Source: Mycobacterium sp. ACS4054 (lineage in GTDB: Bacteria; Actinomycetota; Actinomycetes; Mycobacteriales; Mycobacteriaceae). Taken from it: a DNA stretch of 55,064 nt. Below the pieces are notes generated by a model. It did not search any database. It saw only the letters and a program-made list of their open reading frames with translations, and was not told the DNA's origin. The position numbers were made by a program, and so were the translations under genes. Location: contig NZ_LZHV01000053.1 in NCBI RefSeq assembly GCF_001667275.1, positions 1 through 55,064 of the forward strand. The letters are read 5' to 3'. Positions 44,495-54,170 of the stretch are shown here, piece by piece (positions within the stretch are counted from its first letter, which is position 1; every line of letters begins with the position of its first letter).

Positions 44495-45652
44495 GTGAGT
44501 ACCGACACCAAGGCGGTCGGCATCCGGGAGATCGATCCCGGCGCATTGCCGACCAGGTACGCCCGGGGCTGGCATTGCCTCGGTGTGGCGAAGGACTTCC
44601 AGGACGGTAAGCCGCACTCCGTGGAGGCGTTCGGCACCAAGCTGGTGGTTTTCGCCGACTCACAGGGGGACCTCAAGGTTCTGGACGGCTACTGCCGCCA
44701 CATGGGCGGGGACCTGTCGGAAGGCACCATCAAGGGCGACGAGGTGGCCTGCCCGTTCCACGACTGGCGGTGGGGCGGCGACGGCCGCTGCAAGCTGGTG
44801 CCCTACGCCAAGCGCACGCCCAAGACCGCGCGCACCCGCTCGTGGACGACCGATGTGCGGGGTGGCCTGCTGTTCGTCTGGCACGACCACGAACAGAATC
44901 CGCCGGACCCCGCGGTCCGCATCCCCGACATCCCGGAAGCGGCCAGCGACGAGTGGACCGAATGGCGGTGGAACCGCATCCTGATCGAGGGGTCGAACTG
45001 CCGCGACATCATCGACAACGTCACCGACATGGCGCACTTCTTTTACATCCATTTCGGGTTGCCGACCTACTTCAAGAACGTCTTCGAGGGCCACATCGCC
45101 TCGCAGTACCTGCACAACGTGGGCCGGCAGGACGTCAACGACCTGGGCACCTCCTACGGCGAGGCGCACCTCGATTCGGAGGCTTCGTACTTCGGGCCGT
45201 CGTTCATGATCAACTGGCTGCACAACAGCTACGGCGGGTACAAGGCCGAGTCGATCCTGATCAACTGCCACTACCCCGTGACCCAGAACTCGTTCGTGCT
45301 GCAGTGGGGCGTCATCGTCGAAAAGCCCAAGGGCATGGACGAAGCCATGACCGACAAGCTCTCGCGGGTATTCACCGAAGGCGTCAGCAAGGGCTTCCTG
45401 CAGGACGTCGAGATCTGGAAGCACAAGACCCGCATCGACAACCCGCTGCTGGTCGAGGAGGACGGCGCCGTCTATCAGCTGCGCCGCTGGTATCAGCAGT
45501 TCTATGTGGACGTGGCCGACATCCAGCCGGAAATGGTGGAGCGCTTCGAGATCGAGGTGGACACCACCCGCGCCAACGAGTACTGGAACGCCGAGGTCGA
45601 GGAGAACCTGAAGGCCAGGGATTCCGAAGACGTTCCGGCGGAGCAACACTGA
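44495..45652 (+). CDS. kshA: KshA, 3-ketosteroid 9-alpha-hydroxylase oxygenase
   Basis: A 385-aa Rieske oxygenase. The 2Fe-2S ligands are C67-R-H69 and C86-P-F-H89, and the mononuclear iron site is N-V-T-D178-M-A-H181-F-F-Y-I-H186, residues seen in M. tuberculosis KshA. With the reductase KshB it 9-alpha-hydroxylates the steroid nucleus; with KstD this opens ring B. GTG 44495 is preceded by GGAGGTGACAG. Five bases separate it from Rv3527. Confidence 0.97.
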   Translation: MSTDTKAVGIREIDPGALPTRYARGWHCLGVAKDFQDGKPHSVEAFGTKLVVFADSQGDLKVLDGYCRHMGGDLSEGTIKGDEVACPFHDWRWGGDGRCKLVPYAKRTPKTARTRSWTTDVRGGLLFVWHDHEQNPPDPAVRIPDIPEAASDEWTEWRWNRILIEGSNCRDIIDNVTDMAHFFYIHFGLPTYFKNVFEGHIASQYLHNVGRQDVNDLGTSYGEAHLDSEASYFGPSFMINWLHNSYGGYKAESILINCHYPVTQNSFVLQWGVIVEKPKGMDEAMTDKLSRVFTEGVSKGFLQDVEIWKHKTRIDNPLLVEEDGAVYQLRRWYQQFYVDVADIQPEMVERFEIEVDTTRANEYWNAEVEENLKARDSEDVPAEQH

Positions 45653-45657
45653 CCGAC

Positions 45658-46110
45658 ATGTCCGACGATCAGCCGGCGGTTCCCGACGTCGATCGGCTCG
45701 CTCGGTCGATGCTGCTGCTGCACGGCGATCATCACGACCACGACGACGCGCCCGCCCGCGACGGCGGCTCCGGATCCTGGTCGAAGTCAAGGGATTTCGC
45801 CAACGACCCGCAACGCGCGGCCGCCGTCGCCGAGGCCAGTCGCGCCGACCGCGAGCGCTACCTCAGCTCGGGGCTGCTGCCGGTGGACTGCCGGTTCTGC
45901 CACGTGACGGTCACAGTCCGCAGGCTGGGCCCGGGCCACACCGCGGTGCAATGGAACACCGAGGCGTGGCAACGCTGCGCGCATTTCACCGAGGTGCGCA
46001 ACTCCGGCGGCGACACCGCCCGCACCCGGTCCTGTCCCAAGTTGAGCGACAGCATCGAACACGCGGTCGCGGAGGGCTACCTCGGCGAGCCGACGCCCGA
46101 GGACGACTGA
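45658..46110 (+). CDS. Rv3527-like protein
   Basis: A 150-aa protein co-transcribed with kshA (five-base gap). The start is His/Asp-rich (H-G-D-H-H-D-H-D-D) and the centre holds C-R-F-C-H with two further Cys (Q-R-C-A-H, R-S-C-P), a plausible metal or zinc site. No signal or membrane segment. Length matches Rv3527 (149 aa). Function unknown; a role in metal supply or electron transfer for KshA is only a positional guess. Confidence 0.8.
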   Translation: MSDDQPAVPDVDRLARSMLLLHGDHHDHDDAPARDGGSGSWSKSRDFANDPQRAAAVAEASRADRERYLSSGLLPVDCRFCHVTVTVRRLGPGHTAVQWNTEAWQRCAHFTEVRNSGGDTARTRSCPKLSDSIEHAVAEGYLGEPTPEDD

Positions 46111-46111
46111 A

Positions 46112-47257
46112 TCACAGCCCGGCGAAGCGCTCCTTGACGGTTTCGACGGTCAGCCCGTAGTCGGCCAGCGAGTACCGGTGCTTCGGCGCGCGCTCGCCGG
46201 ATTGGCTGTCGGCGTGCGTCTTCTCCATGGCCGCGCGCGCCTCGTCGGTCAGCGTCAACCCGAAATGCCGGTAAATGTCGGCCACGGTGCCGATCGGATC
46301 GGCGATGAGCTCCTTGTAGTCGACGTCGTAGAACTGGGCGGGCGAATACTTGGCACGGGCGACGTTGAAGCGCTCCAGCCCGCGCGACCAGGTGTCCATC
46401 GCGTCGGCACCGATTTGCGCCCCGTCGAACGACGTCGACCAGCCCTCGGCGGTGTGCTGGGCCAGTGAGCACATCGAAGCCATGATCGTCTCGACCGGCC
46501 GATGCGTCTGAATAACCAGCGCGTCGGGGTAGGTCGCCATCAGCGCGTCCAGTGCAAACAGGTGGCTGGGATTCTTGAGCACCCAACGCTTTTCGGTGTC
46601 GTTGAGGCCGATCAGCTGGAGGTTCTTGCGATGCCGTTGGTAGGACGGCGTCCAATCCTGCCCCGCCAGCCACTGCGCATAGGTGGGGACGTGCGCGAGC
46701 GTCTCGTAGGACACCGAATGCAGCGACTGCCGGAGCAACTGCCAGCACTCCTCCAGCTCGTACGCCGCCATGAAGTGCAGGCCGGTGTAGCCGGGGTTCT
46801 CCTGGTGGTGCCTGGTGAATTGCGCGTCGAGCTGTTGGTAGAGGGGGTGCGACTCCCAGGTTTCGCGTGGCGGGCGGGGCTGGGGGAATTCGGCCAGCCA
46901 CATGTGCAAGCCCTGGTGCGCGGGGTCGGCGCCCAAAAGCCGGTGCAGCGCGGTGGTGCCGGTGCGCACCAGGCCGGTGACGAAAATCGGGCGTTCGATG
47001 ACGACGTCGGCGTGCTGCGGGTACTGCTTCCACGAAGCCTCCGACAGCAGCCTGGCGACCAGCGCGCCGCGCAGGAAGAACCGATTCATCTTGCTGCCCA
47101 ACACCGTTAGGCCGGCCTCGCGCCGGTAGGAGTCGAGCAGCACCTCCAGCGCCTCGAGATAGTTGTCGTCGTTGGCGCCGAAGTCGTCCAGTCCGGTGAG
47201 CTTGGTGGCCGACGCGTGCAGTTCGTCGACGGTACCGATATCGGTGCGATCGCTCAT
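46112..47257 (-). CDS. PAPS-dependent sulfotransferase family protein (Rv3529c-like)
   Basis: A 381-aa sulfotransferase fold protein from ATG 47257, which touches the SDR stop as TGATG. The 5'-phosphosulfate-binding loop F-V-T-G-L-V-R-T-G-T-T (92-102) and a 3'-phosphate region I-Q-T-H-R-P-V-E-T are present. It may transfer sulfate to a sterol or lipid. It lies in the Rv3531c-Rv3530c-Rv3529c unit behind the KstR site at 49180. Rv3528c, present next to it in M. tuberculosis, is absent here. Confidence 0.9.
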   Translation of the reverse strand: MSDRTDIGTVDELHASATKLTGLDDFGANDDNYLEALEVLLDSYRREAGLTVLGSKMNRFFLRGALVARLLSEASWKQYPQHADVVIERPIFVTGLVRTGTTALHRLLGADPAHQGLHMWLAEFPQPRPPRETWESHPLYQQLDAQFTRHHQENPGYTGLHFMAAYELEECWQLLRQSLHSVSYETLAHVPTYAQWLAGQDWTPSYQRHRKNLQLIGLNDTEKRWVLKNPSHLFALDALMATYPDALVIQTHRPVETIMASMCSLAQHTAEGWSTSFDGAQIGADAMDTWSRGLERFNVARAKYSPAQFYDVDYKELIADPIGTVADIYRHFGLTLTDEARAAMEKTHADSQSGERAPKHRYSLADYGLTVETVKERFAGL

Positions 47258-48039
47258 CAGGTGTGGTACTCCCCGCAGTTCACATCGAGCGTCTGCCCGG
47301 TGATGCCGCTGGACAGGTCGCTGGCCAGGAACAGGATTGCCGAGGCGACCTCGTCTTCGGTGGGCAGGCGCTTCAGGTCGGAGTTCGCGGCGGTGGCCGC
47401 GTAGATCTGGTCCACCGTGGTGCCGTACTTGCCCGCCTGATGTTCGAAGTAGGCCTGCAGGGTGTCCCCCCAGATGTAGCCCGGGGCAACGGAATTGACG
47501 CGGATTCCCTTCTCGCCGAGTTCGGTGGCCAGCGATTGCGACATGGACAGCAGCGCCGACTTCGCCATCTTGTAGGCGCCGTATTTGGCCTGGGAGTGCC
47601 GCAGCACCATGGAGTTGACGTTGACGATCGACCCGTGCGACTTTTCCAGTGCGGGTGTGAAGGCCTGGATGAGCCGCAACGCGCCGAGCGCGCTGAGCTC
47701 GATGGCGTCGCGGATGTGCTGAAAACTGGTGCCGGCCAACGGCTTCATGGACGGCACGCGGAAGGCGTTGTTGATCAGCACGTCGACCTTGCCGTAGGTG
47801 GCCATGGTCGTCTCGACGAGGTAGCTGACCTCGTCGTCGTCGGTGATGTCGCAGCGCACGGCCAACGCCCTGTGCCCGGCGTCGTCGACCTCCTTGGCGA
47901 CGCTTTCCAGCCGTTCCACCGTGCGCGCCGCCAGCACCAGGTCGGCACCGTCCTGGGAGAACCGGTGCGCCAGGGTGGTGCCGAGTCCCGGCCCTACGCC
48001 GCTGATGACGACGACCTTCTCGTTGAGCAATCCTGACAT
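47257..48039 (-). CDS. Short-chain dehydrogenase (Rv3530c-like)
   Basis: A 260-aa SDR, the same length as Rv3530c, from ATG 48039 two bases after the stop of the previous gene (TGACGATG). The cofactor loop reads S-G-V-G-P-G-L-G (an unusual variant of TGxxxGIG), with N-N-A and the catalytic Y-K-M-A-K. It could oxidise a steroid or sterol alcohol. Middle gene of a three-gene KstR-linked operon. Confidence 0.91.
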   Translation of the reverse strand: MSGLLNEKVVVISGVGPGLGTTLAHRFSQDGADLVLAARTVERLESVAKEVDDAGHRALAVRCDITDDDEVSYLVETTMATYGKVDVLINNAFRVPSMKPLAGTSFQHIRDAIELSALGALRLIQAFTPALEKSHGSIVNVNSMVLRHSQAKYGAYKMAKSALLSMSQSLATELGEKGIRVNSVAPGYIWGDTLQAYFEHQAGKYGTTVDQIYAATAANSDLKRLPTEDEVASAILFLASDLSSGITGQTLDVNCGEYHT

Positions 48040-48041
48040 CG

Positions 48042-49169
48042 TCACCCCAGCATCCTGGCCGCAATTTGTTGTTGGCGCAGCGTTATTCGCGCACGCCATT
48101 CGTCGTCGGAGATCTTATTGTGCTCGAAGTACGGCAACGCGGCCGGGACGGCGTCGAAGTCGACCAACTCCACGGTGGGTCCGTCCGCCTCGGTGAGCTG
48201 TCGGGACACCCGCTGCCAGCGGAACTGCAGGAAGCCGCGCCGATGGCCGAGCGTCTCCACCCAGTTGGTCACTCCCGGATTCTGGTCGGCGACGACGATG
48301 CGCACCTTGCCGTCCGGATCCGCCTGTGCCTGAGTGTTGTTCAACGATGTCTGGTGATTGATGTAGTCCAGCGAGATGTACCACAGGCTGCCCAGCTGGA
48401 AGCCGAGATAGGGTGCGTCGGAGACCGGGATGGTGATCACCAGCGCCTGATCGGGGCGCAGGTCGTAGTGGCCGACCGACGAGTACTGGGTCGCCAGGCC
48501 GCCCGGCGTCAACCGGGGCGCGACCATGGTGTTGACCGGGAGATCGAGGTAGAACCACTGCGGGAACTGCAGCCATGTCTTCACCCGGTTGACGAGCTGC
48601 TTTCCGGCTGTGGCGTAACGCTTTTCGATGGTCTCCCGGGTCAGCGGCGGAGGGGCGGTGCCGGCGGTGTCCAGCCGGGAGATCGCCAGCGTGCCACGCT
48701 GTGCCGACCAGTCGCCATATACCTCGCGGATGACCAGCTGGCCATTGCTGGTGGGCCGCACCCGCCACTCGAAGCTGCCGTCGGCCGCGATCTCGAGTTC
48801 ACGGTCGTCGAACGCGGCCTGGCTGGCCGGCACGTTGTCGTCGGTGTATTCACCGCCCAGCAGCTGGAAGCTCAGGTCGGTTGTGGTGCCACGCCGGCCG
48901 GTCACCACGTAGTCGTGGTTGGCGTGCACCCGGGTACCGAAGTAGAGGGTGTCGGGGTTGTCCAGGCCCATCTTGGTGAACGGCCCGGTGCCCGACTGCA
49001 GGAAGGGGTGATCGCGGTCGTAGTCGAAGGCCAGATGGATGCAGGCCGAGACGCAGCCCGCCAAATACTGCAGCCCTTCGAGCAGGTCGGCTTCGGTCTC
49101 GATGAAGGGCGCGTCGGCGACTAATTTCTCGGCTTCGGCGATCGCGGCGGTGAGGGGATCAGAGAACAC
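48042..49169 (-). CDS. DUF1214-like protein (Rv3531c-like)
   Basis: A 375-aa protein, the length of Rv3531c. The sequence resembles DUF1214-type proteins, which are beta-rich; F-G-T-R-V-H-A-N-H-D-Y and the S-V-G-H-Y-D-L-R-P-D segment are visible. There is no signal peptide. Function unknown. It is the first gene of the KstR-linked unit, with the operator 11 bp before its start. Confidence 0.82.
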   Translation of the reverse strand: MFSDPLTAAIAEAEKLVADAPFIETEADLLEGLQYLAGCVSACIHLAFDYDRDHPFLQSGTGPFTKMGLDNPDTLYFGTRVHANHDYVVTGRRGTTTDLSFQLLGGEYTDDNVPASQAAFDDRELEIAADGSFEWRVRPTSNGQLVIREVYGDWSAQRGTLAISRLDTAGTAPPPLTRETIEKRYATAGKQLVNRVKTWLQFPQWFYLDLPVNTMVAPRLTPGGLATQYSSVGHYDLRPDQALVITIPVSDAPYLGFQLGSLWYISLDYINHQTSLNNTQAQADPDGKVRIVVADQNPGVTNWVETLGHRRGFLQFRWQRVSRQLTEADGPTVELVDFDAVPAALPYFEHNKISDDEWRARITLRQQQIAARMLG

Positions 49170-49179
49170 GCATAGACGC

Positions 49180-49193
49180 TAGAACGTGTTCTA
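49180..49193. promoter_or_regulatory. KstR operator before the Rv3531c-like unit
   Basis: The sequence tagaacgtgttcta is a palindrome except at its two central bases and fits TNNAACNNGTTNNA. It lies 10 bp before the start at 49169. Confidence 0.92.
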
Positions 49194-49257
49194 CTTTTTC
49201 GTCAATGGCGAACGTTCGCGCGCGTCCGCCACGTCGTTCACCGACGAGGCCGGCTCA

Positions 49258-49557
49258 CTAGGGGACGCACTGCTGGGACAGGTCGATCAGGTGCTGCCGC
49301 ACGTCGGGATGCCGGTTCAGGTAGTCGATGACGTTGGGGCCGCCGCCTTCCGCCTCCGACTGGGCCTGCAGCTGCGCATGGAGGTCGGGATGCCGCTTGA
49401 GGTATTGGTCGATCGAGTTGCCGACGGTCTGATCGCACTGGGGGGCAGCGCCGGCCACGGGCAGCGCGATCATCGTCGCGGCGGTAACAGCCAGCAAACT
49501 CCCGGCGAGCGCGCCGGACAGTCCGCGGCCACGGGTTTTCCTGGATGTCACGGTCAT
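49258..49557 (-). CDS. Secreted hemophore-type heme-binding (MHB) protein
   Basis: A 99-aa exported protein. Residues 1-38 form a signal peptide ending at V-A-G-A-A. The mature 60-residue helical domain has two cysteines framing it (A-P-Q-C-D ... Q-Q-C-V-P) and repeats Y-L-K-R-H-P-D-L and Y-L-N-R-H-P-D-V, the pattern of the mycobacterial haemophore domain known from Rv0203. It lies 50 bp after hsaF on the same strand; M. tuberculosis has PPE genes in this gap. Confidence 0.8.
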   Translation of the reverse strand: MTVTSRKTRGRGLSGALAGSLLAVTAATMIALPVAGAAPQCDQTVGNSIDQYLKRHPDLHAQLQAQSEAEGGGPNVIDYLNRHPDVRQHLIDLSQQCVP

Positions 49558-49607
49558 GCGCGCCAGGTTACTCCGGATAGCTTTGCGTCGCCTATGCGCG
49601 AACGCCC

Positions 49608-50666
49608 CTATTTGGCGGCCGCGGCGCCGCTCTCTTGCTCCCGCTTGATTTCGAGCGCGATGTCGATGAGCTGGTCTTCCTGGCCACCGATGAGCTTGCG
49701 CTGACCGGCCCGGTGCAGCAGCTGGTGGGCGGGGACGCCGTAGCGCTCGGACTGGCGGATGGCGTGCTTAAGGAAGCTCGAGTACACCCCGGAGTAGCCC
49801 ATGATCAGGGCGTTGCGGTCCAGCAGGCACTCGGCGGGCATGGCCGGGGCGACCACCTCTTCGGCGGCGTCGGCGATGTCGAAGAAGTCTATGCCGGTCT
49901 TGACGCCGATCTTGTCGAACACCCCGATGAGCGCCTCCACGGGCGCGTTGCCCGCGCCGGCGCCGAACCGGCGACACGACCCGTCGATCTGCTTGGCGCC
50001 CGCCCGGACGGCCTCCACCGAGTTGGCCACGCCCAGCCCCAGGTTCTCGTGCCCGTGGAAGCCCACCTGGGCGTCGTCGCCCAGCTCGGCGACCAGCGCC
50101 GCCACCCGATCGCGCACGCCTTCGAGGACCAACGCGCCGGCCGAGTCGACCACGTACACGCACTGGCAGCCCGCGTCGGCCATGATGCGGGCCTGGGCGG
50201 CCAGCTTCTCCGGCGGAATCGTGTGCGACATCATCAGGAACCCGACGGTTTCCAGCCCCAGCTCGCGCGCCAGGCCGAAGTGCTGGATGGACACGTCGGC
50301 CTCGGTGCAGTGGGTGGCGATCCGGCAGATCGACCCGCCGTTGTTCTGGGCCTCCTTGATGTCCTCCTTGGTGCCCACCCCGGGCAGCATCAGGAAGGCG
50401 ATCTTGGCCTCCTTGGCCGTCTCGGCGGCCAGCTTGATCAGCTCCTGCTCGGGTGTCTTGGAGAACCCGTAGTTGAAGCTGGAGCCGCCCAGCCCGTCGC
50501 CGTGGGTGACCTCGATGACCGGCACGCCCGCGGTGTCCAGGGCGGCCACGATGGCGCCCACCTCTTCTTTGGTGAATTGGTGGCGTTTGTGGTGCGAGCC
50601 GTCCCGCAGCGACGTGTCAGTCAGCCGGACGTCCCAGATCGGGTTGAAAAATATGTCGGTACTCAT
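49608..50666 (-). CDS. hsaF: HsaF, 4-hydroxy-2-oxovalerate-type aldolase
   Basis: A 352-aa DRE-TIM-type aldolase that splits 4-hydroxy-2-oxohexanoate to pyruvate and propanal. The active-site segment T-S-L-R21-D22-G-S-H-H25 and the metal/His motif F-H-G-H-E-N-L-G are present. It channels propanal to HsaG, with which it overlaps by ATGA (50663-50666). ATG 50666 chosen from M-S-T-D-I-F-F-N-P. Third gene of the hsaE-hsaG-hsaF unit. Confidence 0.96.
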   Translation of the reverse strand: MSTDIFFNPIWDVRLTDTSLRDGSHHKRHQFTKEEVGAIVAALDTAGVPVIEVTHGDGLGGSSFNYGFSKTPEQELIKLAAETAKEAKIAFLMLPGVGTKEDIKEAQNNGGSICRIATHCTEADVSIQHFGLARELGLETVGFLMMSHTIPPEKLAAQARIMADAGCQCVYVVDSAGALVLEGVRDRVAALVAELGDDAQVGFHGHENLGLGVANSVEAVRAGAKQIDGSCRRFGAGAGNAPVEALIGVFDKIGVKTGIDFFDIADAAEEVVAPAMPAECLLDRNALIMGYSGVYSSFLKHAIRQSERYGVPAHQLLHRAGQRKLIGGQEDQLIDIALEIKREQESGAAAAK

Positions 50667-51577
50667 CGCGTGCCTCCTGCCACCGACAGCGTCTCCTTGG
50701 CGATCTCCTCGCCGACCTTGGTGGCCGCGGCGGTCATGATGTCCAGGTTGCCCGCATACGGGGGCAGGTAATCGCCGGCGCCCTCCACCTCGACGAACGT
50801 GGTGACCACCGCCTGGCCGCCTGAGTTGAGCGACGGCTCGTCGAACTGCGGCTCGTTGAGCAGCCGGTATCCCGGCACATAGGTCTGCACCTCGGCCACC
50901 ACGTCGTGGATGGATTTCGCGATCGCGTCGCGGTCGGCGTCCTCGGGGATCGCGCAGAAGATGGTGTCGCGCATGATCATCGGCGGGTCGGCGGGGTTGA
51001 GGATGATGATGGCCTTGCCGCGCTTGGCGCCGCCGATGGTCTCCACGCCCTTGCTGGTGGTCTTGGTGAACTCGTCGATGTTGGCCCTCGTGCCCGGCCC
51101 CGCCGAGACCGACGCCACCGACGCCACGATCTCCGCGTAGGGAACGTCCACGACCCGGCTGACGGCGTAGACGATCGGGATGGTCGCCTGTCCCCCACAC
51201 GTGATCATGTTGACGTTCGGCGCATCGAGGTGCTGGCGCAGGTTGGCCGGCGGAATCACCGCCGGGCCCACCGCGGCCGGCGTCAGGTCGATGGCACGGA
51301 TGCCGGCGGCCTCGTATTTGGGGGCGGCGTCGCGGTGCACGTAGGCGCTGGTCGCCTCGAAGACCAGATCGGGCTTCTCGGACTGGGCCAGCAACCAGTC
51401 GACCCCCTCGTGCGTGGTCTCCAGACCGAGCTTGCGGGCCCGGGCCAGGCCCTCGCTTTCCGGGTCGATACCCACCATCCAGCGCGGCTCCAGCCAATCG
51501 GACCGCAGCAACTTGTAGAGCAGGTCAGTGCTGATGTTTCCCGACCCGACAATGGCCACACTCGCCTTAGCCGGCAT
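50663..51577 (-). CDS. hsaG: HsaG, acylating propionaldehyde dehydrogenase
   Basis: A 304-aa acylating aldehyde dehydrogenase that forms propionyl-CoA from propanal. It has an NAD-binding G-S-G-N-I-S (11-16) and the catalytic Cys127 in M-I-T-C-G-G. AAAGGAGC precedes ATG 51577. It forms a channelling complex with HsaF. It follows hsaE after 51 bp. Confidence 0.96.
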   Translation of the reverse strand: MPAKASVAIVGSGNISTDLLYKLLRSDWLEPRWMVGIDPESEGLARARKLGLETTHEGVDWLLAQSEKPDLVFEATSAYVHRDAAPKYEAAGIRAIDLTPAAVGPAVIPPANLRQHLDAPNVNMITCGGQATIPIVYAVSRVVDVPYAEIVASVASVSAGPGTRANIDEFTKTTSKGVETIGGAKRGKAIIILNPADPPMIMRDTIFCAIPEDADRDAIAKSIHDVVAEVQTYVPGYRLLNEPQFDEPSLNSGGQAVVTTFVEVEGAGDYLPPYAGNLDIMTAAATKVGEEIAKETLSVAGGTR

Positions 51578-51628
51578 GACGCTCCTTTGCGAAGCTGTTG
51601 ATATTTAAGTCCGACGATTTAATTCGAG

Positions 51629-52414
51629 CTATTCGAACGACAGATGGACAGAGCCCAGGCCTGTGAAGTCGGCCACAAACTCGTCGCCGGCATGCGCGTC
51701 TATGGCGCGCGTGCACGACCCGGGGAGAACCAGGTCGCCCTTGCGCAACCGGACGCCGAAGCCCTCCACCTTGCGGGCCAGCCACGCCACCGCGGTGACC
51801 GGGTTGCCCAGCACCGCGTCGGTCCGGCCCTCCGCTACGACCTCGCCGTTGCAGCGCAGCACGGCGTCGATTCCCTTGATGTCGACGTCGCGCGGGGACA
51901 CCCGCGCAGGGCCCAGCACGAAACCCGCCGACGAGGCGTTGTCGGCGATGGTGTCGCACAACTCGATCTTCCAATCGGTGATCCTGGTGTCGATCAGCTC
52001 GATCGACGGGACCAGCGCCTCGGTGGCCGCCAGCACGTCCTCCTCGGTGCAGTCGGCGCCCGGCAGGTCACTGTTGAGGATGAAACCGACCTCCACCTCG
52101 ACCCTCGGCCACAGGTAGCGGCTGGTCTTGACGGGGGTGTCTTCGAACAATTGCATCTCGTCGAGCAAATGCCCGTAGTCCGGCTCGTCGACCCCCATCA
52201 TCTGCTGGATCGCCTTCGACGACAGGCCCACCTTGTGGCCCAGCACGCGGGCCCCCTCGGCGACCCGCTGGCGGATGTTGATCAGCTGGATCTCGTACGC
52301 GTCGACGACGTCGATGTCCGGGTGGACGGCCGTCAGCGGAGCAATCGGCGAGCGGCTCCGCTCGGCCTGCGCCAGGTCGGCAGCTAGCTCGTCTCGCGTC
52401 GCAACACTGAGCAT
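51629..52414 (-). CDS. hsaE: HsaE, 2-hydroxyhexa-2,4-dienoate hydratase
   Basis: A 261-aa hydratase, the same length as M. tuberculosis HsaE, from ATG 52414 (M-L-S-V-A-T-R-D-E-L). It adds water to 2-hydroxyhexa-2,4-dienoate, giving 4-hydroxy-2-oxohexanoate for HsaF. The strand W-P-R-V-E-V-E-V-G-F and E-L-I-D-T-R-I-T-D-W are family features carrying the metal-binding acids. First gene of its operon, 57 bp after the KstR site at 52472, which it shares with kstD. Confidence 0.95.
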   Translation of the reverse strand: MLSVATRDELAADLAQAERSRSPIAPLTAVHPDIDVVDAYEIQLINIRQRVAEGARVLGHKVGLSSKAIQQMMGVDEPDYGHLLDEMQLFEDTPVKTSRYLWPRVEVEVGFILNSDLPGADCTEEDVLAATEALVPSIELIDTRITDWKIELCDTIADNASSAGFVLGPARVSPRDVDIKGIDAVLRCNGEVVAEGRTDAVLGNPVTAVAWLARKVEGFGVRLRKGDLVLPGSCTRAIDAHAGDEFVADFTGLGSVHLSFE

Positions 52415-52471
52415 CTGCAGAAGTCCCCTCGTTCGTGTGACCGGCCCAGTAGCGCCCGGCCCGGGCAATTC

Positions 52472-52485
52472 TATAACGTGTTCTA
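52472..52485. promoter_or_regulatory. KstR operator between hsaE and kstD
   Basis: The sequence tataacgtgttcta fits TNNAACNNGTTNNA. It ends one base before the kstD ATG at 52487 and lies 57 bp before hsaE. TATAAC within it could serve as the -10 element for a leaderless kstD message (inference). Confidence 0.92.
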
Positions 52486-52486
52486 C

Positions 52487-54169
52487 ATGACAGCACAGGA
52501 GCTCGACGTCGTCGTGGTCGGCAGCGGCGGAGCCGGCATGGTGGCTGCCCTTACCGCCGCTCACCGGGGCCTTTCCACAGTAGTCATCGAGAAAGCTGCG
52601 CATTTCGGCGGCTCGACCGCCCGCTCGGGTGGGGGCGTCTGGATTCCCAACAACGAGGTGCTCAAGCGTGACGGCGTCCGGGACAACCCCGAGGCCGCCC
52701 GCACCTACCTGCACGGCATCATCGGCGACATCGTCGAGCCGGAGCGCATCGACGCCTACCTCGAACACGGACCCGAGATGCTGTCGTTCGTGCTCAAGCA
52801 CACCCCGCTGAAGATGTGCTGGGTTCCGCGCTACTCCGACTACTATCCGGAGGCGCCGGGCGGCCGCGCCGAGGGCCGCTCGATCGAACCGAAGCCCTTC
52901 GACGCCCGCAAGCTCGGTCCGGACATGGCCGGGCTGGAGCCCGCATACGGCAAGGTGCCGTTGAACGTCGTTGTCATGCAACAGGACTACGTGCGGCTGA
53001 ACCAGCTGAAGCGGCACCCGCGGGGCGTGCTGCGCAGCCTGAAGGTCGGCGCCCGCACGATGTGGGCGAAGGCGGCCGGAAAGAACCTGGTCGGCATGGG
53101 CCGGGCGTTGATCGGCCCGCTGCGAATCGGCTTGCAGCAAGCCGGTGTTCCGGTGATGCTCAACACCGCGCTGACCGACCTGTACGTCGAGGACGGCGTG
53201 GTGCGCGGCGTCTACGTCCGCGACACGGGGGCTTCGGAGTCGTCCGAGCCGCGGCTGATCCGGGCGCGGCGCGGCGTGATCCTCGCCTCCGGTGGTTTCG
53301 AGCACAACGAGCAGATGCGGGTGAAGTACCAGCGTGCGCCCATCACCACCGAGTGGACCGTCGGCGCCAAGGCCAATACCGGAGACGGCATCGTCGCCGC
53401 CGAAAAGCTGGGCGCCGCACTGGAATTGATGGAAGACGCCTGGTGGGGTCCGACGGTGCCGCTGGTCGGCGCGCCGTGGTTCGCGTTGTCGGAACGCAAT
53501 TCGCCGGGGTCGATCATCGTCAACATGTCGGGCAAGCGGTTCATGAACGAGTCGATGCCGTACGTCGAGGCCTGCCATCACATGTACGGCGGGGAATTCG
53601 GCCAGGGGCCCGGTCCGGGCGAGAACATCCCGGCGTGGCTGGTGTTCGACCAGCAGTACCGCGACCGCTACATCTTTGCCGGATTGCAGCCGGGCCAACG
53701 GATTCCGCGCAAGTGGCTGGATTCCGGGGTCATCATCCAGGCCGACACGCTGGAGGAGCTGGCCGTCAAGGCCGGCCTGCCGGCCGCCGAACTGCTGGCC
53801 ACCGTGCAGCGGTTCAACGGCTTCGCCCGCTCCGGCGTCGACGAGGACTTTCACCGCGGCGAGAGCGCGTACGACCGCTATTACGGCGACCCGACCAACA
53901 AACCCAACCCCAACCTCGGCGAGCTCAGGCACGCGCCGTACTACGCGGCCAAGATGGTGCCCGGGGACCTGGGCACCAAGGGCGGCGTGCGCACCGACGT
54001 CCACGGCCGTGCGCTGCGCGACGACGGCACGATCATCGAAGGCCTGTACGCCGCGGGCAATGTCAGCGCCCCGGTGATGGGCCACACCTACCCGGGCCCG
54101 GGCGGCACCATCGGCCCGGCGATGACGTTCGGTTATCTGGCCGCGCTGCACATTGCGGGGGAACGCTGA
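52487..54169 (+). CDS. kstD: KstD, 3-ketosteroid Delta1-dehydrogenase
   Basis: A 560-aa FAD enzyme that introduces the C1-C2 double bond into 3-ketosteroids. The FAD motif V-G-S-G-G-A-G-M is at 11-18, followed by F-G-G-S-T-A-R-S-G-G-G. The C-terminal Y-A-A-G-N and G-H-T-Y-P-G-P-G-G-T hold the substrate-binding Tyr/Gly of the family. Start ATG 52487 (M-T-A-Q-E-L) is preferred over GTG 52478, which lies inside the operator. chsH3 follows one base after the stop. Confidence 0.96.
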   Translation: MTAQELDVVVVGSGGAGMVAALTAAHRGLSTVVIEKAAHFGGSTARSGGGVWIPNNEVLKRDGVRDNPEAARTYLHGIIGDIVEPERIDAYLEHGPEMLSFVLKHTPLKMCWVPRYSDYYPEAPGGRAEGRSIEPKPFDARKLGPDMAGLEPAYGKVPLNVVVMQQDYVRLNQLKRHPRGVLRSLKVGARTMWAKAAGKNLVGMGRALIGPLRIGLQQAGVPVMLNTALTDLYVEDGVVRGVYVRDTGASESSEPRLIRARRGVILASGGFEHNEQMRVKYQRAPITTEWTVGAKANTGDGIVAAEKLGAALELMEDAWWGPTVPLVGAPWFALSERNSPGSIIVNMSGKRFMNESMPYVEACHHMYGGEFGQGPGPGENIPAWLVFDQQYRDRYIFAGLQPGQRIPRKWLDSGVIIQADTLEELAVKAGLPAAELLATVQRFNGFARSGVDEDFHRGESAYDRYYGDPTNKPNPNLGELRHAPYYAAKMVPGDLGTKGGVRTDVHGRALRDDGTIIEGLYAAGNVSAPVMGHTYPGPGGTIGPAMTFGYLAALHIAGER

Positions 54170-54170
54170 G

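Noticed and set aside
47258..48064. Fusion of an SDR-region frame with the sulfotransferase
   Set aside because: The upstream part is the wrong frame of the Rv3530c-like gene; the sulfotransferase start at 47257 overlaps that gene's stop.
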